Positions 24,650 to 36,295 of a stretch of 64,000 nucleotides of DNA are shown here, piece by piece (position 1 is the stretch's first letter; every line of letters starts with the position of its first letter). A program made the translations under genes and the position numbers. The stretch is taken from NCBI GenBank assembly GCA_013397795.1, contig VZTJ01004544.1, positions 1 to 64,000 on the forward strand, read 5' to 3'. Source of the DNA: Orthonyx spaldingii. Its lineage: Eukaryota > Chordata > Aves > Passeriformes > Orthonychidae. The notes under the pieces were generated by a model. The model searched no databases. It had not been told where the DNA came from and worked only from the letters and a program-made list of their open reading frames with translations.

Positions 24650-25720
24650 GGGCGGAGCCACCTCCGCGTGGGCGGGGCCGCGGTGAGACACGCCCCTTAT
24701 GCTAATGAGCGCTGAATCACGCTCAGCGGGCCGCGGCCGCCGGGTAGGACGGGCCCACCNNNNNNNNNNNNNNNNNNNNNNNNNNNNNNNNNNNNNNNNN
24801 NNNNNNNNNNNNNNNNNNNNNNNNNNNNNNNNNNNNNNNNNNNNNNNNNNNNNNNNNNNNNNNNNNNNNNNNNNNNNNNNNNNNNNNNNNNNNNNNNNNN
24901 NNNNNNNNNNNNNNNNNNNNNNNNNNNNNNNNNNNNNNNNNNNNNNNNNNNNNNNNNNNNNNNNNNNNNNNNNNNNNNNNNNNNNNNNNNNNNNNNNNNN
25001 NNNNNNNNNNNNNNNNNNNNNNNNNNNNNNNNNNNNNNNNNNNNNNNNNNNNNNNNNNNNNNNNNNNNNNNNNNNNNNNNNNNNNNNNNNNNNNNNNNNN
25101 NNNNNNNNNNNNNNNNNNNNNNNNNNNNNNNNNNNNNNNNNNNNNNNNNNNNNNNNNNNNNNNNNNNNNNNNNNNNNNNNNNNNNNNNNNNNNNNNNNNN
25201 NNNNNNNNNNNNNNNNNNNNNNNNNNNNNNNNNNNNNNNNNNNNNNNNNNNNNNNNNNNNNNNNNNNNNNNNNNNNNNNNNNNNNNNNNNNNNNNNNNNN
25301 NNNNNNNNNNNNNNNNNNNNNNNNNNNNNNNNNNNNNNNNNNNNNNNNNNNNNNNNNNNNNNNNNNNNNNNNNNNNNNNNNNNNNNNNNNNNNNNNNNNN
25401 NNNNNNNNNNNNNNNNNNNNNNNNNNNNNNNNNNNNNNNNNNNNNNNNNNNNNNNNNNNNNNNNNNNNNNNNNNNNNNNNNNNNNNNNNNNNNNNNNNNN
25501 NNNNNNNNNNNNNNNNNNNNNNNNNNNNNNNNNNNNNNNNNNNNNNNNNNNNNNNNNNNNNNNNNNNNNNNNNNNNNNNNNNNNNNNNNNNNNCGGGGTC
25601 TCGACGCGGTAGCGGGGGCTGGTGTCGAGCCCCCGGCGCCAGGTGCCCGCGGTGTCCCCGGGAGTCTGCTTGCCCTGGCCTCCGCAGCGGCGGCGCTTCT
25701 CCCACTGGGAATCGGACGTG
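24650..25720 (+). promoter_or_regulatory. ATP6V0C: CpG-island promoter of ATP6V0C (interrupted by gap)
   Basis: CpG-dense sequence flanks both sides of the run of N. On the left are a GC box (GGGCGGGGC, about 24670-24678), an octamer-like ATGCTAAT at about 24699-24706, and a GCGGCCGC. The right flank, 25594-25720, is also CpG-rich and fades into ordinary sequence by about 25740. The next + strand exons belong to ATP6V0C and lack their first exon, so this is the likely promoter. The start site itself is hidden. Confidence 0.7.
24760..25593. other. Assembly gap (834 N)
   Basis: A continuous run of 834 N lies inside a CpG island. ATP6V0C exon 1, coding for the first 26 residues, is expected here because it is not found anywhere else between 9 and 34 kb. 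Open frames reported through this run are meaningless. Confidence 0.98.
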
Positions 25721-28700
25721 GTTGGTGTTTAAACCATTCTTCGGATAATACAAGACCAGTTTTTAACGGAATTAAAAATAAACGTGCCATCGTTTCACGG
25801 GCAGGTCCTCCTTAGAGACGTTAATACCACTGCAGGGAATGGACCGGCTCCTAAGCTGCCCCGTGGAACGGGGAGGCCGTGTCAGGGGGGGAAGCCCTGG
25901 TCTATGGCGGTCCCTCTGCTTCTCCAGGCAGCGAGCTCAGTGCAGTGTAAATTGGGTCATCCTGCGGCACTGCTCTCCCCAGTGAAGGAGCACAGATGTA
26001 GGAACCATAAATGCTGGTTTACACCAGAAAGACCATCCTGTAATGCCTTGTCTCTAAGAGCCTGGTTAAACCTCCTGCAGAAGGTGACTGCTGTTCCTGC
26101 ACAGCATTTGCTGGTCCCTCATGGGTGCAGACTTGTTGTTCCCTTTGGGATGTAACATGGGGAAGGCTTCAGCTGTTTTTTCCCCAAATGCAGGTGTTAC
26201 AGTAATTTGGCATAAAACAACTAGGCATCAGTCTGGCCTTCCCTTCTGAAGGCTTAGCCCATGTCTCCATAGACATGAACGTACAGACTGGTCTTCATCT
26301 TCCACCTCATTTGGCTCCCAGTTAGGGAATCAAAACCTAGTATTGAATTGGTTGTAGCTGGAGTTGTGTAGAGCTGTTGAAGTGCTTGGAGTCTCGTTGT
26401 GTTACTGTGGCCTCTGGGATGCTGGCTGGGTCTGCAAGACAGATTTGGGGAAGCTGCTCTTGCTGGATTAGTGTGGGAGATGAAATCATGCAAAGAGCCA
26501 AGTGCAGAGTAGATTAAAACTAGTGTTTGAGAGGAAGCTGTCTAGTCGTGCTGGTGTGGGCACTGTGGACTAGTTCCACACCAGCCATGTTTGTGGCTTT
26601 AATTTTTGATAGAACAAAAGCTTGGTTGACTGCGTTTAATCTTTGCTCAGTTTGTACCTGGTGGTGGGATGCAGATGTCTGTGCAGAGAGCAGTCAGTGG
26701 CCTGCCACCTTGGATTTCAGACGTATTCACATTTGACAGGTAAGGATTTTCCTGAAAACTCAATGGTTGAAGTGCCATAGGAGCCAGAGTTGGGACTGCT
26801 GACCTACTTGCCTCTTGGCTAGTGAAGATAATGGAGGAAAAAACTAAGGCCTAGTTACTTGTTGGGAAAAAATAGTCAGCAGTTCACTGCATTTTGGAAA
26901 ATGGTCCTAAATACTGAGCTTTTTTTTCAAGGAAGGAGTTGATGGATTCCTCTTGCAGAATTGAATTTGGAAGCAAAAGAACATGGCTGTAAGGCTTTAG
27001 ACACCAGATTTGTGATGTGTGAGTGTGCTTCAGCTGAAACATCAGTGAGGGATGCAGACTTGAGTCAGCTCTTCAGTGGAGTGGTGCTGGCATGTCTGAA
27101 CTAGCAGGGAAGCCTTTTCTAGAAGCTGCAGGGTTAGCAGCATAGTGCTGTGGGATTGCAAGGGGAAGGCTTGAGGAGGGGAATGCAGAGTCAGTGCGTA
27201 AGCTGCATTGATGAAGGTTTGGTATCTGTCATGTTGCAGCCAATTTGTGAGAGGTCCTTGATGCAGAATCTGTGTCAGGTAGTCCTAGATTCAAGGAGCT
27301 TAGAGGTCTTTCCCCGACCTCAATGGTGTTGTAATACTGGCAGGTCTGAGCCATGCAGACACTCTTGCCAGGGCCACTGATGGGTTCAGGCACTGGACAA
27401 CAGGTTATAGATACTGCTCATGGGAAATTGTTTCTTAGATGTGACTGTTCAGTGAAGCAGTTTGGATTTTTAAGGCAATATGGCAGGAATGTCAACATAA
27501 GATAAACTAAAACTTGCAGTGTTGCATAGCTTTTCTAATAGGCCTGTGGCACCACAGCATGTTCTGATGTTAATTGTATGTTAGTTGTTAAAAAAGCCAC
27601 CCTGATTTAGAAGTAGGGAACTAAATCTGGACAAGCAGAGTAAAACTCTAAAATTGTCCTAGATCAGTGTTTATTAGTGCAGTGATCATGTCTGACTCAT
27701 GCTATATCTAAAGATCACATTCTTATGGAGCTTGTAGTTCCAAGCCATGTTTCTAGTAAACAGGTTCAGGTTCTATACTGTCCAGGCTAGTTTGATGTGA
27801 AAACAAGTGACTTTGTGCAGTCCTGTGTGACGTGTGAGCATTACTTGCTGATGGTAAAGAGATAGCAGAACTCGTTCTGGTCAGTGAGAGACAAGAGCAG
27901 GCTGCTGTGACCTTGGCCATCTTTGAGCCTGTCTGGTTATTTACAGATTGCTACTTGTTCTCATTGCTGCAGTTCCTTATTTCCCATGTGTGAAATGCGG
28001 TGGCTTCAGGGTCAGGTGCTGTTGAGTAATTAAATTATTGTAGCTTTTTTTATGCAATTTGAGCACACCAGAGTGAACAAGTGTTGTGTTGGGCAGATCT
28101 GTCTGGTTCTCTGTGTGCTGGTGCTCTGTGCAAAGCTGTCCCAAGTGTGCCCACTGTGCCCTCCATGGTGTGAGGAGTTGTGCTTAGGCCTGAACTCCAG
28201 CTGGGCATTCAGTGCCTTCAATATCTGCTGCACTGCCAAGCAGCTGGAAGATTCCTCATGAAGAGAACTCCAGCCAGCAGTGTTAAATTAGTCCTGTGTC
28301 TTCTCATTGTTGCTGCAGAGCCAATGAAATAGTACTTTTAGGGATTTAGATATTATAGTTGGTTGGCTTTTGAGGGACCTCCATTGTGAAATAGCTGGTT
28401 CAGAACATGTAGCTTGATGCAGCTGACAGCCATGTGCAGTCTGATTCTGGAAGGCATCATGACTATAAACAACTTGCCATCCTCAAAGGCAAATGGCACC
28501 TGTGCTTGCCAAAATCGTCTTGAGAGGTGGGGAGGTGGAAGAGGAGAGCTGCTTGCTTCGCACTGAGGAGCTTGCAGGTAAAAACAAAATGGCAGAGTGC
28601 AGCTCAAGGTAATTTTCTGCTCCAAGTGAGGGTGCTTGTGATGTGGGCAGGTGTGTGAGCTCCCAGACTCTCTGCTGTAGAGATTAGCTTAAGCCGTCAT

Positions 28701-31700
28701 CCTTAACAGCAGGTAAAGCAGTGGATGGCTAAGACCTAAGTGCTGTAACAGAAGTGAGGTACATGATATTTCTACAGCTTGAGAATGAGGGAAGACATCT
28801 CAACAAGGGCATCATTTCCTCTCAGTAAATGCCAGTCTTGGGAACATCTGAAAATGAGACGGGTCATCAGTATAAACCATAGGCTCTGCAGAATGTGGCT
28901 TAAACAGTTATGCTGCAGTTTGTATTGTGGCTTCCTGATGGATCGCTGTCTCACCCTGGAGTCACTACACAGCCTGCAGGCACTTCCCCTCTGGTGGGAA
29001 CACTGGGAGCAGCAGTGGACATGGATGACAGCTGCCTCAGGACCTTCTGCTCAGCTTCCTTTTTTTGTTCCTAGAACTGGCCTCTTCCATCTCCAGAGCC
29101 TGCCAGGTTGCACACAGAGGTTGCAAAGTGAACAACGTCCCAGACTGCTGGGTATACCTTGAAGCAATGGTTTACAGCAGTCTGTGCTCCGCCAGTGAGG
29201 CATAACTGGCTGCACTCACTTGCTTCGTATTGTGAATCCTGTGAACACGAGGACTTGGGTCAGGCTGCCCTGGCCACAGGAGTAGATGGATCTGCTGGGT
29301 GCAGGCAGGGGACGTGGGCTGTCCCATGCCACAGCAATGGGGCAGCAGAGCTGTGGGTGCTGCTGAGTGCTCTGAGCTCCCCGAGACCGGCTGGCTGGAA
29401 AGGGGTCTTGCCAAGTGGTGTAACACACTACTGTGCCAGTCAATACCTGGAACACACTGGTTACCTGGTTTGTGAAATTGGTCCTCTTTAAGGTGTCAGG
29501 AGGGAGCCTGTATGATGATAAAGATAGGTAACAAGTGGCTGGATGAACTTTCCTGCTTGCAGGAGGACAAGCCTGTGCTCCATGGTATAAGTGCTTTACC
29601 ATACTTACAAAATCAAAGAGCTCTGTGTGCTGTGTCAGACAATCCAGAGTGCCGATTGAAGCAGCTCTTGGACAGTTGACTGGCAGATTCTTTTTCCTTG
29701 GACTGCTGCTATTACAACAACATCTCGAGCTGGTGGTTTTTTAAGTTCTCAGATGTACTCACCCAAGAATAAAAAGCTTGCCAGTCGTGCAGAATTTTTG
29801 ATAGTGACAGTGCCAGGCTTGGTGGAAATCCCCACACTCTTTCATTACATTGGGGAAGAACAAAAAACTGTCCCTAATCCTGAAACAAGTGACTCACTGA
29901 AGGTCTTCAGAGTCTACAGCTTCCTGTAGGGCAGCTTTACTGTTTACCCCTTGGGTGTTCATTGGGGAACTGGCTACAGCCAGGCTTCAGCCAGTGTGAT
30001 GGGAATTTGCATAGGCTCCAGTACAGTTCCCCTCATGCGGCTTGTCTGTTCTGTGGAGATGCACTCGGGCAGAGCAGCAGGGTTTTTCCAAGGGTATCCA
30101 TTACTGTAACCTGAGGTGGAGCTGTTAATTGTGGGGGGGTGGGAGGGGACAGGGCCAGCCAGTGGGAAGCAGCCTGTTCCTCTGGAAGTGCCCAGGTTTC
30201 TGGCATGGCAAAGCAAGGACTGTACTTGACCTGGATGTCACCTCTAACTATTTCTCCAGCCTTTTAAGAACAACCTGCTTAGGGATGAATTGGTGCCTGT
30301 CTGCTCCCAGGGAAGCCTGCCTACTGCAGAGAGCAGCCCATTTGATAATGATTAGTTTTAAAAGGCTCCAGATGTAAGTGCTCATCCCAAATGGTCTTTC
30401 AGGTTTGCTGTGGTGGTAACCAGTGGTATCTTAATTGGAAATCTGGCTTCTGTTACTAGCTCACTTCTGATGCAGGGGAATTCTGCATGTTAGTGCTCTG
30501 GAAATGTCTCACATGCAGTGTGGAAACCTGCTTCACCATGGTGAGACACGGGAGGAATCCCAGGCTCTGAATGGACCAAATGGTGCTGGAGTGTGTGTGG
30601 CTGGTTCTGAGCCTCTCTTCTTGGGTTGAGCCTGTCTGAATGTATCAGCTGGTGAAACTGGATCTGTGCTACTGGATCTCCTGACTGGAAGGCTCCTCAC
30701 AACCTCTTTCTGTGTTGAGGGGATGACTTGCATCTGACTTAACTGCAAGGTTACTGTTGTTGGTGTGTGATCTGACTGAGCACAGTCACCTGCTGCAGCT
30801 GTAACAAGTTGGTTCTGATGCCAGGACTGCCCTTGATCTGAAGAGCAGGCTGCTGGCAGAATCCTACAGAAAGCCATGGCAGTGGCAAGACTACGACTAG
30901 ACTTCAGTATTTGACACTATAGCCTATCTGGCAAGTGACTTTCTAGTTCGTACTTGGTCCTGGAGCTGCACAGCCTTGCTCCCTCTGCTATCACTTTTAA
31001 AGGGACAGATATGGTGAAGTGCCAGGCAGCATATCCTCAGCCCTGAGGGGAGGGCATTTTGCCCCCAGGAGCAGTACATAAATCAGCTCAGGGTTGTGAG
31101 CTCAAGGAGTAATGCAGGTATTTCACAAGGGAGTTAACCTTTGAAACAGGCTTACTGGGAGTAGGTGGTCTTGAGTGATGTGCAGTGCAACTTCTTTGTA
31201 TTGTAACACCATTGAACTTGCAAATGGCATAGTTCCTGGTTAGAGACCAGCATGCATCCATCTCTGGTGAACTAGATAGGCAAAATGCTTCTCCACCTGC
31301 CAGGCAAATGTTTTGACTGTTCTATGACAGCTCCACCTCTTTTAAGGTAGTGTTGCAGCTTGCTTGATCTGTATGATAGAGGTGAGGGAGCTGGATGAGC
31401 TGGCACAAAAACCCAGTCTTGATGTGTAGCAGAGGTACAGCTCTTGCCCCATTTCCAGTGGGTGCCACAGAGATCTCCTCAAACACTGTTCACCGAAATT
31501 TTTGGAAAACCTGTCTTTCAATGCATTAGGGATATTTAAATGTAGCATATGAAACATATGTGCTTCAGTTGTTCAGAGCTGCCATGAGGTAGAGGTGATG
31601 GTGTGCAGGAGCATTGTCCAGAGTGTCCATTGCCCAAAACTGGATGGCTGTGCCACTAGAGGCTGGTTCATGGTGGGAAGCAGGTATTGTCTTTGCCACC

Positions 31701-34163
31701 TAGCCTGTAATACTGGGATAATGTTAAAAATGCAAGGACAACTTGCCAGGCTAGTGAAGGGCAGTAAAGCTGCCTTGTGAGGTGCTGGAGATGTCTCTTG
31801 GTTGGGGTGCTGATAAAGGCTTCCTTGGGAGCAGATGTGCCAGGCTCTGCAGCTCTGTGTGGCCCCTGTGATTGTCCACCAGTGGCAGTTCAGTTAGAGC
31901 TTCAGTGGCATCTAAGACTGTCATGTGAAGACTGGTAAACATATGCTTTCTTTTGAACTGTGTCTAAAACAAGTTCAAGACATAAGATCTGGCCTCTTGC
32001 TGGGGTTTTAACTGGGAACTGACAAACTGACAAACAAAGTTTGTGCTGCTCTGCCCTTCCACTAAAGCTTGAGTAAGCTGACTTTCTGTAAGTGGGGTTA
32101 CAAAATCACCTTCTCTAATCCATCACTGCATTAATTGCAACACCCTCGAGTAACTTCATGCTTGGAGGAAGGAATGACTGATCTAACTTTAAATAGTGAA
32201 CTTCCCTCATGAGCTTCTGCATTTTTGGAGAGGTTTGTTAAAGCCTGCAGTCAGGAGAAGTGGTTTCTGCTAAATTCTATACCCAGGGTAGATAGTGGAA
32301 CCAGGATTCAGGCTCAGTTCCAGCCCTTAGAAGATGCTTCATCCAATAAAAATGCTTCCTAGTTCAAGTCACTGATTTCCTTCTAGACTTCATAAGGGCT
32401 AAACCCTAAACGAGCCATCACTGAAACAGCTGATTAAATCCATGTGCTAGTTTCCAGGCTCATCTTAAATTTGCAGGTAGAACCTGCTCCTGGCTCAAGC
32501 TTCCTAAGTTGGGTTGTAGTTCTGAATTGCGCAAAACAGCCCTTTACATCACTTGGTGCCAGTCAAGGCTCAAGAGTTTTGCTAGCACAGAACAAATTGG
32601 TAGTTAATGAGACTTTCCCTTCAGGTTTTTGTAACTAAAACTGAACTTCCTTCTGAGAATGAACTTTGTATTAGTGCAGCAGCACTGCTTGTATGCATGG
32701 TCTGGAGTTTTAGGGCCAAGCCAGGAGGATGACTGCTCAAAGATGGGCTTTAGGGAACGCTGAGCGAGAAGCAGCAAAGCATATATCCAGAGTCCTCCAA
32801 ATATCTCCCAGCAACTCTTCAGAACAAGGTGCACAGTCTCACACTTCAATACTGGTGCAAGGCAGTTACAGATCTTTGTGGAACAAGCAGGTCTCCCTTG
32901 GAGAAACATTAGTTTTCTGTGGGTGGAGCAGACTCAACTACTAAGTCTCAGAATAGTACAAAGACTTTAAACGCCCATAGTTTAAATACACTCCAGTAGC
33001 CTTTTAGAACAGATGCGAGAACATTTTCTTGCCAAATAGGACTGACCTCTGAATATAATCTTGATGGTGTTGGAAAAAGAGACAGCCTACCCTTCCATAT
33101 GCCTGTCACTGCTGCTTCAGGGACTTATTCCTGGCTGGCAGTTGACCTGTGTGTCATCTCTGGGTGATGGTGAGTGCAGTAGGAAGCTGTGGAGTTCCCA
33201 GAATACCCCCCAGTAAGATTGGAAGGAAAGGTGACTTTTCAAGTACTGTAGAATCAAAGAATGAGGTATTTGAGGAAGCTTTTGTGAAACTAATGCAAAG
33301 TTTTCAAGGCAGAAGTTATTTTGGGGTATTGCTTTGGACTCTTCCAGCAGCTCTCAGGTGCAGGTGATAAGCCCATCATCTGCTTTGGATCCTGCACAGG
33401 TCTCTGTATACTCAAGTGTTGACAGAGATGATGAGTAAACCTTAGGTGTAAGGTGGTTGTGGTCCTCTATAACCTACAAGCCAAACTCTTCTTCATGGTT
33501 CCAGTGGTCGGATTGACAAGTGTTTGGACCCAAGTCCTTCACAGGTGAGGTTCTGGCACATGGAGAGGGTGATCTCTCCAAGGAGTGACATGGAGTGGTA
33601 ATATTTGAGTTTGTTTCTATGTCAGTGTGTCTGATGAAGCTGCAATGGCGCATTTCACTCCAAGGCCAAAGCATAATAGGTTTTGTGGGAGAAGAGGCCC
33701 CATGGAGGAGATCTGTGCATCTGAACTCAGCTCAGGTGGCTTGCAGTTCAGTGACTGTCAAGCCCAGCTCTCAGCTGTGTCCTGCTGGGGTAGACAGATG
33801 TGCTTTGTTGAGCCTTGCAGTGTGGACTCTGGGAGGGCACAAATGCTGGAGTTCCACTTGGGACCTTGAGTTTTGCCCCCTAAGCAGGGGCATGGATGGC
33901 TGCTGGGTGTGTGCCCTGCTGTGAAGCTGGCCTGGGAAGATGTTCTATTATCAGTAATGTTTGAACAGCACCTCTTACTCATCTTTGAAATAGGACTCTG
34001 GGTAGGTCACTTCCTCATCCCTTAGGGGATCCTGGCTGTCACGTGACTCTGACCATGTTAGTTTTGCGCAATCCTTCCTTGTGCTGACTCAGCTGTTCTA
34101 ACTGCAGCCTAGTGAAGGAGATGGTATTTGGGGATGTGCCTAATGCATTTTTTTCTCTTTCAG
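25721..34163 (+). other. ATP6V0C: Probable ATP6V0C intron 1
   Basis: About 8.4 kb lie between the CpG island and the exon 2 acceptor (polypyrimidine TTTTTTTCTCTTTCAG ending at 34163). The base composition is ordinary. I saw no CR1, no LTR, no coding exon on either strand and no recognisable RNA gene. Open frames in it (up to about 128 codons) lack splice context and homology. Confidence 0.6.
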
Positions 34164-35665
34164 CCTTGGGAGCTGCATATGGAACAGCAAAGAGTGGCAC
34201 AGGTATTGCAGCTATGTCTGTCATGAGGCCTGAGCTGATCATGAAATCCATCATCCCTGTAGTCATGGCGGGTATTATAGCAATCTATGGCCTCGTAGTG
34301 GCAGTGCTCATTGCCAATGCCCTCTCACCTGAGATCACGCTATTCAAGTAAGTCACTGCACCTGGCGGTTCTGTTTCTGATTGTCCTGTCACTGTTTGAT
34401 GCTCTGTCTGTGGGTAGTTTTGGCTCAAGGCTCCTGGATGGGCTGGCAGTGCTAAATGCTCCTGGGCTAGGCCTAGGAGCACGGGCTGGATTCCAGCTGG
34501 AGGGCTGGATTCCAGCTGTCCTGCTGGATGCATCAGCCCCGGTGGAGCTGCCTGCTGTGCTGGCTGTCACAGATCAATGGAGCATCCCACTGCTCATGTG
34601 GTGGGGCTGTGGCTTGAAAGAAGCCATGTATTAGGCAGCACTGGGATAGGAGGCAAAGCTTGTAGCATTGTGCCAGACTCTAGACCTGGATGCACAGGTG
34701 TTTCCAATACTGTCTAAATAGTTCTGCTGTTGCCTAGGAGATGAAAGTGAATAATTAATATTGCTTTTGTTTTATGTGCTAGTAAATCAATCCTTGACCT
34801 ATACATTGGGCCTCTGTAGCAGCTACAGTCTGAAACTTAATCTGCTCTTGGTTTCTGAGAATAGCTGTAACTGGTGTGATTGAGCCCTCTTGGAATAAAA
34901 CAGTGATGCTGAAGTGTGACAGGTATCTGTGTTGCTGTACAGGCCGTGCCTATGAGCAGCGAACTTGGCCTAACAAGACGTGGTCTAAAACAGCAGATAC
35001 AAATGGTCCTTTGCAATTACCAGGTGTGCAGTCCTGCTCCTCAGGACTGCTCTCTGGCTTGGAAAACCAGACCATTCCTACCCAGCTCCTGCAGTGCAAA
35101 ACACCTGGATGTGCTGGGGCTGTATATAAGGTTGCTAAAGGTTGGAGATGAGCAGCCACTAACAGGCTACACAGCGCTGAGGGACAGGCACTGCAGTAAG
35201 TGCTGCTCTGAGAGCACACTGAGCCTGCAACTGGCTGAAGTGGCTGCAGACAGCTGGCCACATGAATTCCAGGTGCAGTAACTCAGTTTGGTGTATGAGC
35301 CACACCTGAACATCAGGTGAAGCTCCTCCACTGCTGCCTGTTTCTTGAAGTGTTAGGAAGCACCTGCTTTGAGATAAAATGGGCTTGTTGAAAGAGTTAG
35401 GGGTTTAATGGTGGGTGTCCTGTTCCTTGCCACTGAAACTCTTCCATCTCTGTCCCACAGGAGCTTCCTTCAGCTGGGTGCTGGCTTGAGCGTGGGTCTC
35501 AGCGGTCTGGCTGCTGGCTTTGCCATTGGCATCGTGGGCGATGCAGGTGTCCGGGGCACAGCACAGCAGCCCAGGTTATTTGTGGGGATGATCCTCATTT
35601 TGATCTTCGCTGAAGTCTTGGGTCTCTATGGCCTCATTGTTGCCCTTATCCTGTCCACAAAGTAA
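34164..35665 (+). CDS. ATP6V0C: V-type proton ATPase 16 kDa proteolipid subunit c, exons 2-3
   Basis: Subunit c of the V0 ring, which carries protons across the membranes of lysosomes, endosomes, secretory vesicles and the plasma membrane. Exon 2 is 34164-34347 (donor AA|GTAAGT) and exon 3 is 35461-35665 (stop TAA 35663-35665). The split codons rejoin to alanine at the start of exon 2 and lysine at the exon 2/3 junction. The 129 residues seen contain transmembrane helices 2-4: AAYGTAKSGTGIAAMSVMRP, IIPVVMAGIIAIYGLVVAVL, LSVGLSGLAAGFAIGIVGDA and the C-terminal FVGMILILIFAEVLGLYGL. The Glu of FAEVLGLYG is the proton-carrying residue (Glu139 in human). Human subunit c has 155 residues, so exactly the 26 of exon 1 are missing, presumably in the gap at 24760-25593. 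The luminal loop reads ALSPEITLFK, where human has SLNDDISLYK (from memory); the rest is nearly invariant. Confidence 0.97.
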
Positions 35666-36295
35666 ATGTTGCGGTATGATGCAAAGAGATGTAACAAATC
35701 TATGTTTAACAAAAAAAAAGCTCCAGAATGAAAATGGTTTCTCCAATGTGTACAGTTGTTCCAATTTGGTAGTTGATCTCTTGTAAATGCGCAATATATG
35801 TTAGTGACTTGTCTGTCCTGTGTGTACTTCAATATTAACTTGGATGGGCTGCTCCAAGCCTGCTGTGTGGCTTGGAGTGGCCCGTGTGCAATTTTCCACC
35901 CATTGCTGTTAGTATTTTATGTATAAATATGAACTAGAAATGTAATTTTTTCTCTTCACTGGATGTTTATTTATAAAAGACTTGACATGTTCATACATCT
36001 ATGGAGCAAGGATTTTCAATTTCCCATGCTATATATATTAATCTTATATATAGGTAGATTACACTGTGGGGTCAGTTATAAGTGCAGAGAATTCCTTGGG
36101 TGTAGCTTTGATTCTGAAGATTGCTGTAGTGTCCTGGTATTGGAGTATGAGAATTTTGTGTTTTATTACAGCAATTGTCCGAAACACTCCTGTGTTTCAG
36201 TAGTAACCGTGTATGCTCTGGCATCAGTTGTGCACCCAGTGTTGGGTTACAAACTTCTACCATGTTTCCAAATAAAACTTCCTCACTACATTGCT
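35666..36295 (+). terminator. ATP6V0C: ATP6V0C 3' UTR and poly(A) signal
   Basis: The 3' UTR is AT-rich and includes several ATTTA/TATTTAT words near 35910-35975. A canonical AATAAA lies at 36271-36276 (CCAAATAAAACTTCC). Cleavage is expected about 10-30 bases later, giving a UTR of roughly 630 bases. Confidence 0.8.

Noticed and set aside
24461..25790. Open frames of 349-430 codons spanning the N run
   Set aside because: They are created by reading N as sense codons; no real sequence supports them.
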